From Sellimonas sp963559135 (lineage in GTDB: Bacteria > Bacillota > Clostridia > Lachnospirales > Lachnospiraceae), in assembly GCA_963559135.1 (NCBI GenBank), contig CAUWJP010000015.1, forward strand, positions 1-64,000: a stretch of DNA of 64,000 nt, in the 5' to 3' direction. The notes below the pieces were generated by a model that saw nothing but the letters and a program-made list of their open reading frames with translations, ran no database searches and was not told where the DNA came from. Positions 60,254 through 64,000 of this stretch are shown piece by piece. The first letter of the stretch is position 1; each line of letters starts with the position of its first letter. A program made the position numbers and the translations under genes.

Positions 60254-60282
60254 TTGACAGAACCAGATCCGGATGCTATCCT
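60254..60282 (+). promoter_or_regulatory. Promoter of the iscR-nifS operon
   Basis: A perfect -35 TTGACA and a -10 TATCCT are 17 bp apart, about 48 bases upstream of the iscR-like start. Confidence 0.7.
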
Positions 60283-60294
60283 ACAAAAGGAAAC

Positions 60295-60311
60295 CCTAGT
60301 AAAAGAGTAGG
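60295..60311. promoter_or_regulatory. Candidate Rrf2 operator
   Basis: CCTAGT-aaaag-AGTAGG is an imperfect palindrome just downstream of the promoter, where a bound repressor would block transcription. Rrf2 proteins often control their own operons, so self-regulation is likely. A wider pair, ATCCTAC (60278-60284) with GTAGGAT, is also present. Confidence 0.5.
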
Positions 60312-60329
60312 ATTAAAAGAGGTGACAGC

Positions 60330-60833
60330 GTGAAATTATCAACAAAGGGAAGATATGGGCTGCGGGCGATGATAGATCTTGCAGAGTTCTCAGAGGCGGA
60401 GCCTGTCTCGATCGCCAGTATTTCACAGCGTCAGGGAATTTCGGAACGATATCTGGAACAGTTGATGGCAAAGCTTAAGAAAGCGGGGCTTGTAGAGAGT
60501 ATCCGAGGCGCCGGAGGAGGATATGTCGTACATGGAGATACCGGAAAGATTTCGGTGGGAGACATTTTGCGGGCGTTGGAGGGAAGCCTTGAGGCAGTGA
60601 CCTGTGCCGCTTTTCATGAGGATGAGTCCTGTAAGGCTCAGGACATTTGTGCCACGAAATATGTCTGGCAGAAGATCAACGAAAGTATTCGCACGACAGT
60701 AGACGGCATTTACCTGGATCAGCTTGTAGAAGAGAGCAGAAAAAATAAGGCCCGGTGCCCAAAGGAGATTCATCCGGAAGCACTGTGCGGAAGTTCCAGA
60801 AAAGAGAAGAGAAAGGAAGAAGACAATGAGTAA
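60330..60833 (+). CDS. Rrf2-family regulator, IscR-like
   Basis: The 167-residue protein has the Rrf2 winged helix (K-L-S-T-K-G-R-Y-G-L-R-A-M-I-D-L-A and Y-L-E-Q-L-M-A-K-L-K-K-A-G-L-V). After the dimerisation helix there are three Cys in C-A-A-F-H-E-D-E-S-C-K-A-Q-D-I-C, the IscR [2Fe-2S] ligand region. It probably senses cluster status and controls the downstream nifS-iscU genes. The start is GTG, with AGAGGTG upstream. The stop overlaps the nifS start by 8 bp. Confidence 0.92.
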   Translation: MKLSTKGRYGLRAMIDLAEFSEAEPVSIASISQRQGISERYLEQLMAKLKKAGLVESIRGAGGGYVVHGDTGKISVGDILRALEGSLEAVTCAAFHEDESCKAQDICATKYVWQKINESIRTTVDGIYLDQLVEESRKNKARCPKEIHPEALCGSSRKEKRKEEDNE

Positions 60834-62010
60834 ATTGATCTATTTAGATAATGCGGCGACGACAAAGACGGCGCCGGAAGTCGTGGAAGCAATGCTCCCG
60901 TATTTTACAGAAAATTACGGAAACCCGTCCAGTGTATATAGTTTTGCAGCGAAGAGTAAGGAAGCAGTAGCAAAGCAAAGAGAGATCATTGCGGATGCCA
61001 TCGGAGCCAAGGCAAATGAGATCTACTTTACAGCCGGTGGAACAGAGAGTGACAACTGGGCAATCAAGGCCGCGGCAGAGGCATATGAGTCCAAAGGAAA
61101 GCATATTATCACATCCAGAATTGAGCATCATGCAGTGCTGCATACATGTGAATATCTGGAAAAGCATGGATTTGAAGTGACATATTTGAGCGTGGATGAA
61201 AACGGAGTGGTAGATCTGGAAGAGCTGAAAAAAGCCATCCGCCCGGATACGATTCTGATTTCCATCATGTTTGCAAACAATGAGATCGGAACGATCGAAC
61301 CGGTCAGAGAGATCGGAGAAATTGCAAAGGAACACGGAATCTTATTTCACACCGATGCAGTTCAGGCGTTCGGACAGATTCCGATTCAGGTAGATGATCT
61401 GAATATTGATATGTTAAGCGCAAGCGGACATAAGCTCAATGGACCGAAAGGGATCGGGTTCTTATATATCCGTAAAGGACTCCGTCTGAAAAACTTTATC
61501 CATGGTGGAGCGCAGGAGAGGAAGCGCCGTGCCGGAACCGAAAATGTTCCTGGCATTGTCGGTTTGGGAACTGCAGTAGAACGGGCTGTCCGCACGATGG
61601 AAGAGAGAACGGCAAAGGAAAAGGAAGTCCGGAATTATCTGATTGACCGTGTACTCAAAGAGATTCCGTATACGAAGTTAAACGGACATCCGACAGACCG
61701 TCTTCCGAACAACGCAAACTTTAGTTTCCGCTTTATCGAAGGCGAGTCCATGTTGTTAAGTCTTGATATGGCCGGTATCTGTGGCTCCAGCGGTTCTGCG
61801 TGCACATCCGGTTCTCTGGATCCGTCCCATGTGCTGCTTGCCATCGGACTTCCACATGAGATTGCGCACGGTTCACTGAGACTGACATTAAATGAGGAAA
61901 TTACAAAAGAAGACATTGACTACGTGGTGGAGAATCTGAAGAAGATTATTGAAAATCTCAGAAACATGTCTCCACTTTACGAAGATTTTATAAAGAAACA
62001 GGCAAAATAA
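60826..62010 (+). CDS. nifS: Cysteine desulfurase (NifS/IscS type)
   Basis: This PLP enzyme takes sulfur from cysteine for Fe-S clusters and thiolation. The 394-residue protein has Y-L-D-N-A-A-T-T-K, T-A-G-G-T-E-S-D-N and E-H-H-A-V-L. The PLP Lys lies in A-S-G-H-K-L-N-G-P-K-G, and the catalytic Cys in S-S-G-S-A-C-T-S-G. The group I pattern fits pairing with IscU, encoded next, and with MnmA. Confidence 0.95.
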   Translation: MSKLIYLDNAATTKTAPEVVEAMLPYFTENYGNPSSVYSFAAKSKEAVAKQREIIADAIGAKANEIYFTAGGTESDNWAIKAAAEAYESKGKHIITSRIEHHAVLHTCEYLEKHGFEVTYLSVDENGVVDLEELKKAIRPDTILISIMFANNEIGTIEPVREIGEIAKEHGILFHTDAVQAFGQIPIQVDDLNIDMLSASGHKLNGPKGIGFLYIRKGLRLKNFIHGGAQERKRRAGTENVPGIVGLGTAVERAVRTMEERTAKEKEVRNYLIDRVLKEIPYTKLNGHPTDRLPNNANFSFRFIEGESMLLSLDMAGICGSSGSACTSGSLDPSHVLLAIGLPHEIAHGSLRLTLNEEITKEDIDYVVENLKKIIENLRNMSPLYEDFIKKQAK

Positions 62011-62040
62011 AAAGAACGGACTGAACTTAGGAGGAAATAT

Positions 62041-62484
62041 ATGTATTCAGAAAAAGTAATGGATCATTTTCAGCATCCAAGAAACATGGGGGAAATTGAA
62101 GGAGCAAGTGGCGTTGGAACAGTCGGAAACGCAAAATGTGGAGATATCATGAGAATTTATCTGGATATCGACGAAAACCAGATTATCCAGGACGTGAAAT
62201 TCAAGACGTTTGGATGTGGTGCGGCCGTTGCGACAAGCAGTATGGCAACAGAACTTGTAAAAGGAAAAAACATTCAGGAAGCAATGCAGGTGACAAACAA
62301 AGCTGTGATGGAGGCTCTGGACGGACTTCCGCCGGTAAAAGTGCACTGCTCCCTGCTGGCAGAAGAAGCGATCCACGCAGCATTGTGGGATTATGCAGAG
62401 AAAAACGGTATTAAGATAGAAGGACTTGAAAAACCAAAGTCCGATATTCACGAAGGTGAAGAAGAGGAAGAAGAGGAATATTAA
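62041..62484 (+). CDS. Fe-S cluster scaffold IscU/NifU-like
   Basis: The 147-residue scaffold has Cys in N-A-K-C-G-D-I-M, F-G-C-G-A-A-V-A-T-S-S and V-H-C-S-L-L-A, the three cluster ligands, with the conserved Asp after the first. The tail is strongly acidic (seven or more Glu near the end). It is the short IscU/NifU N-terminal type, without the thioredoxin-like NifU C domain. AGGAGG lies 7 bases from ATG. Confidence 0.94.
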   Translation: MYSEKVMDHFQHPRNMGEIEGASGVGTVGNAKCGDIMRIYLDIDENQIIQDVKFKTFGCGAAVATSSMATELVKGKNIQEAMQVTNKAVMEALDGLPPVKVHCSLLAEEAIHAALWDYAEKNGIKIEGLEKPKSDIHEGEEEEEEEY

Positions 62485-62505
62485 GACAGATTTGAGGAAG
62501 AAAGC

Positions 62506-63558
62506 ATGAAAAAAGAAAAAATTGTCATCGGTATGTCAGGTGGAGTCGATTCTTCCGTGGCAGCATATCTGCTGAAAGAGGAAGGATACGATGTAACAGG
62601 TGTGACGATGATCACGTGCGATGAAGAGCAGTGCGGACAGGATCCGTCTAAAGATGCCAAAAAGGTAGCCGATGAGATCGGTATTCCGCATTACACTGTG
62701 AACTTCCGGGATCAATTCAAGTCCAATGTTATGGACTATTTCTGTAGAGAATATCTGGAAGGACGGACACCGAATCCATGTGTTGTCTGCAACCGGTTTG
62801 TGAAGTGGGAGGCGCTTCTTGGATGGGCGAAAGAAATTGGAGCAGACCTGATTGCCACGGGACACTATGCTAATATTGTGAAACTCTCAAACGGGCGGTA
62901 CGCAGTGGCAAATGCAGATGCATCCAGAAAAGACCAGACGTATGCACTTTACAATCTGACACAGGAGCAACTGGCACATACCCGGATGCCGATTGGAAAG
63001 TATGAAAAGGATACAATCCGTGAAATTGCGGTGAAAGCAGGAATCTCTGTGGCACAGAAGGCAGACAGCCAGGATATCTGTTTTATTCCGGATGGAGACT
63101 ATGCATCTTTTATTAAAAACCATACCGGGCAGGAACCAAAAGAAGGAAATTTTGTTGATGTAAACGGTAAAATTCTTGGAAAGCACAAAGGAATTATCCA
63201 TTACACGGTGGGGCAGAGAAAAGGTCTTGGAGTGGCTCTTGGTTATCCGGTCTTTGTTCTTGCGATTCGCCCGGAAACAAATGAAGTGATACTTGGAAAT
63301 GATGAAGAGTCGCTAACCCGGGAAGTGAAGGCACATCTGCTTAATCCGATGGGAGCGTCAGACTTTAAGGAACTGGAAGGAAACAGGATCTTCGCCAAAA
63401 TCCGTTACAATCACAGGGGAGGCTGGTGTACGCTCCAGAAGACGGGGGATGACGAGATCACCTGTACGTTTGAAGAGCCGCAGCGGGCAGTAACCCCGGG
63501 ACAGGCATTGGTTCTCTATGGAGACGGTTATATTCTTGGCGGAGGACGTATCATCTGA
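62506..63558 (+). CDS. mnmA: tRNA 2-thiouridylase MnmA
   Basis: MnmA adds sulfur at U34 of Lys, Glu and Gln tRNAs. The 350-residue protein has the PP-loop G-M-S-G-G-V-D-S-S-V-A. The catalytic Cys is in N-P-C-V-V-C-N-R and a second in S-Q-D-I-C-F-I. Also present are G-H-Y-A, Y-T-V-G-Q-R-K-G-L-G and a C-terminal beta-barrel. It lies 21 bp after iscU, so the operon couples sulfur supply to tRNA modification. Confidence 0.96.
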   Translation: MKKEKIVIGMSGGVDSSVAAYLLKEEGYDVTGVTMITCDEEQCGQDPSKDAKKVADEIGIPHYTVNFRDQFKSNVMDYFCREYLEGRTPNPCVVCNRFVKWEALLGWAKEIGADLIATGHYANIVKLSNGRYAVANADASRKDQTYALYNLTQEQLAHTRMPIGKYEKDTIREIAVKAGISVAQKADSQDICFIPDGDYASFIKNHTGQEPKEGNFVDVNGKILGKHKGIIHYTVGQRKGLGVALGYPVFVLAIRPETNEVILGNDEESLTREVKAHLLNPMGASDFKELEGNRIFAKIRYNHRGGWCTLQKTGDDEITCTFEEPQRAVTPGQALVLYGDGYILGGGRII

Positions 63559-63575
63559 TACGGGGAGGAGAAAGT

Positions 63576-64000
63576 ATGATCACAGCAGATTATCACATGC
63601 ACACGAATTTTTCATCGGATTCGGACGCGTCTCCGGAATCGATGGCGATTGGAGCAGTCAGAAAAGGATTAAAACAAATTTGTATTACAGACCATCAGGA
63701 CTGGGATTATCCGGAAGATAAAAAGCAGTTCCGGATTGATATGGAACACTATATCCCGGCAGTGGAGGAATTAAAAAAGAAATTTCAAGATCAGATTTCT
63801 ATTGGATTAGGAGTAGAAATCGGATTTCAGAAGCATCTTGGAGAATACTACCGGAATTTTACCTCATCCTATCCCTTTGACTTTGTCATTGGAAGTACTC
63901 ATGTTGTAGAAGGAAAAGATCCGTATAACCGGGTATTGTTTGAAAACTGCTCAGACGCGGAAGTGTATGAAAAATCATTTGTAGAGACATGGGAAAATAT
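63576..64000 (+). CDS. PHP-domain histidinol-phosphatase-like protein (partial)
   Basis: The gene starts at ATG 63576 with GGGGAGGAG upstream and runs off the window after about 141 codons. The visible part has D-Y-H-M-H-T-N-F-S-S-D-S (the metal-binding H-x-H motif), I-C-I-T-D-H-Q-D and G-V-E-I-G-F. F-V-I-G-S-T-H also contains a metal ligand. These are features of the PHP phosphoesterases that include HisK-type histidinol-phosphatase. The substrate cannot be proven from this fragment. Confidence 0.85.
   Translation, partial: MITADYHMHTNFSSDSDASPESMAIGAVRKGLKQICITDHQDWDYPEDKKQFRIDMEHYIPAVEELKKKFQDQISIGLGVEIGFQKHLGEYYRNFTSSYPFDFVIGSTHVVEGKDPYNRVLFENCSDAEVYEKSFVETWEN

Noticed and set aside
1..64000. 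CRISPR arrays, prophage genes, complete insertion sequences, rRNA operons.
   Set aside because: No regularly spaced repeats, phage structural genes, canonical transposase with terminal repeats or rRNA sequence could be seen in either strand.

Overview
The window is a chromosomal segment of a low-to-medium GC, endospore-forming Gram-positive anaerobe, most likely a member of the Lachnospiraceae (Clostridia). The evidence is an alpha/beta SASP gene, GerW/YtfJ and SpoVB homologues, a complete Rnf complex, a clostridial rpmB-asp23-fakA-recG block, ChW repeats, and consistent AGGAGG ribosome binding sites. Genus cannot be fixed from the sequence alone. Almost all of the window is vertically inherited housekeeping DNA with compact operons.

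Layout. 0.2-3.7 kb: a PepX-type dipeptidyl-peptidase, a VanZ-like membrane protein and the queuosine-precursor transporter QueT. 3.8-7.4 kb: the dTDP-L-rhamnose operon rfbA-B-D-C. 7.5-12.9 kb: a regulatory block in which a MerR-methyltransferase fusion is divergent from a three-gene phosphorelay (Hpt protein, receiver-HD-GYP protein, hybrid histidine kinase). 12.9-15.2 kb: a truncated type IV pilus cluster (pilT, two pilin-like genes, a 5'-truncated DUF4860-like remnant). 15.2-17.6 kb: a perfect 34-bp palindrome and a tandem duplication of an Rpn-type nuclease gene, with the second copy broken. 17.7-20.2 kb: VanZ-like, ispH and rpsA. 20.2-25.3 kb: rnfCDGEAB. 25.3-29.3 kb: DUF2752, a multi-hairpin repeat element, small membrane proteins and ruvAB. 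29.4-37.1 kb: zapA, a U32 protease, an FtsW/RodA gene overlapping a class B PBP, and sporulation-linked genes.

37.2-41.9 kb: rpmB, divergent from asp23-fakA-recG, then tRNA-Thr(CGT). 42-45.9 kb: SASP, a small unknown protein, a truncated ChW-repeat protein, an orphan nitrate/sulfonate/thiamine-type ABC pair and queH. 45.9-48.4 kb: argH and asd. 48.5-54 kb: ppk1, topB, a beta-helix acyltransferase-like protein and mgsA. 54-57.5 kb: recA (with a LexA box), recX and rny. 57.6-60.2 kb: nudix hydrolase, a SpoIIM-like protein and divergent spoVB. 60.3-64 kb: the Fe-S/thiolation operon iscR-like, nifS, iscU-like, mnmA and the start of a PHP-domain phosphatase.

Functional links: QueT and QueH both belong to queuosine metabolism. 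NifS, IscU and MnmA connect sulfur mobilisation to tRNA thiolation. The Rnf complex makes the cell's ion gradient from ferredoxin. The phosphorelay with HD-GYP output lies next to pilT, which suggests, without proving, cyclic-di-GMP control of pili. I found no CRISPR array, prophage, integrase or complete insertion sequence. The most unusual features are the multi-hairpin element near 25.9 kb, the 34-bp palindrome near 15.5 kb, the MerR-methyltransferase/phosphorelay block, and the two sites of gene decay (pilus cluster and Rpn duplicate).
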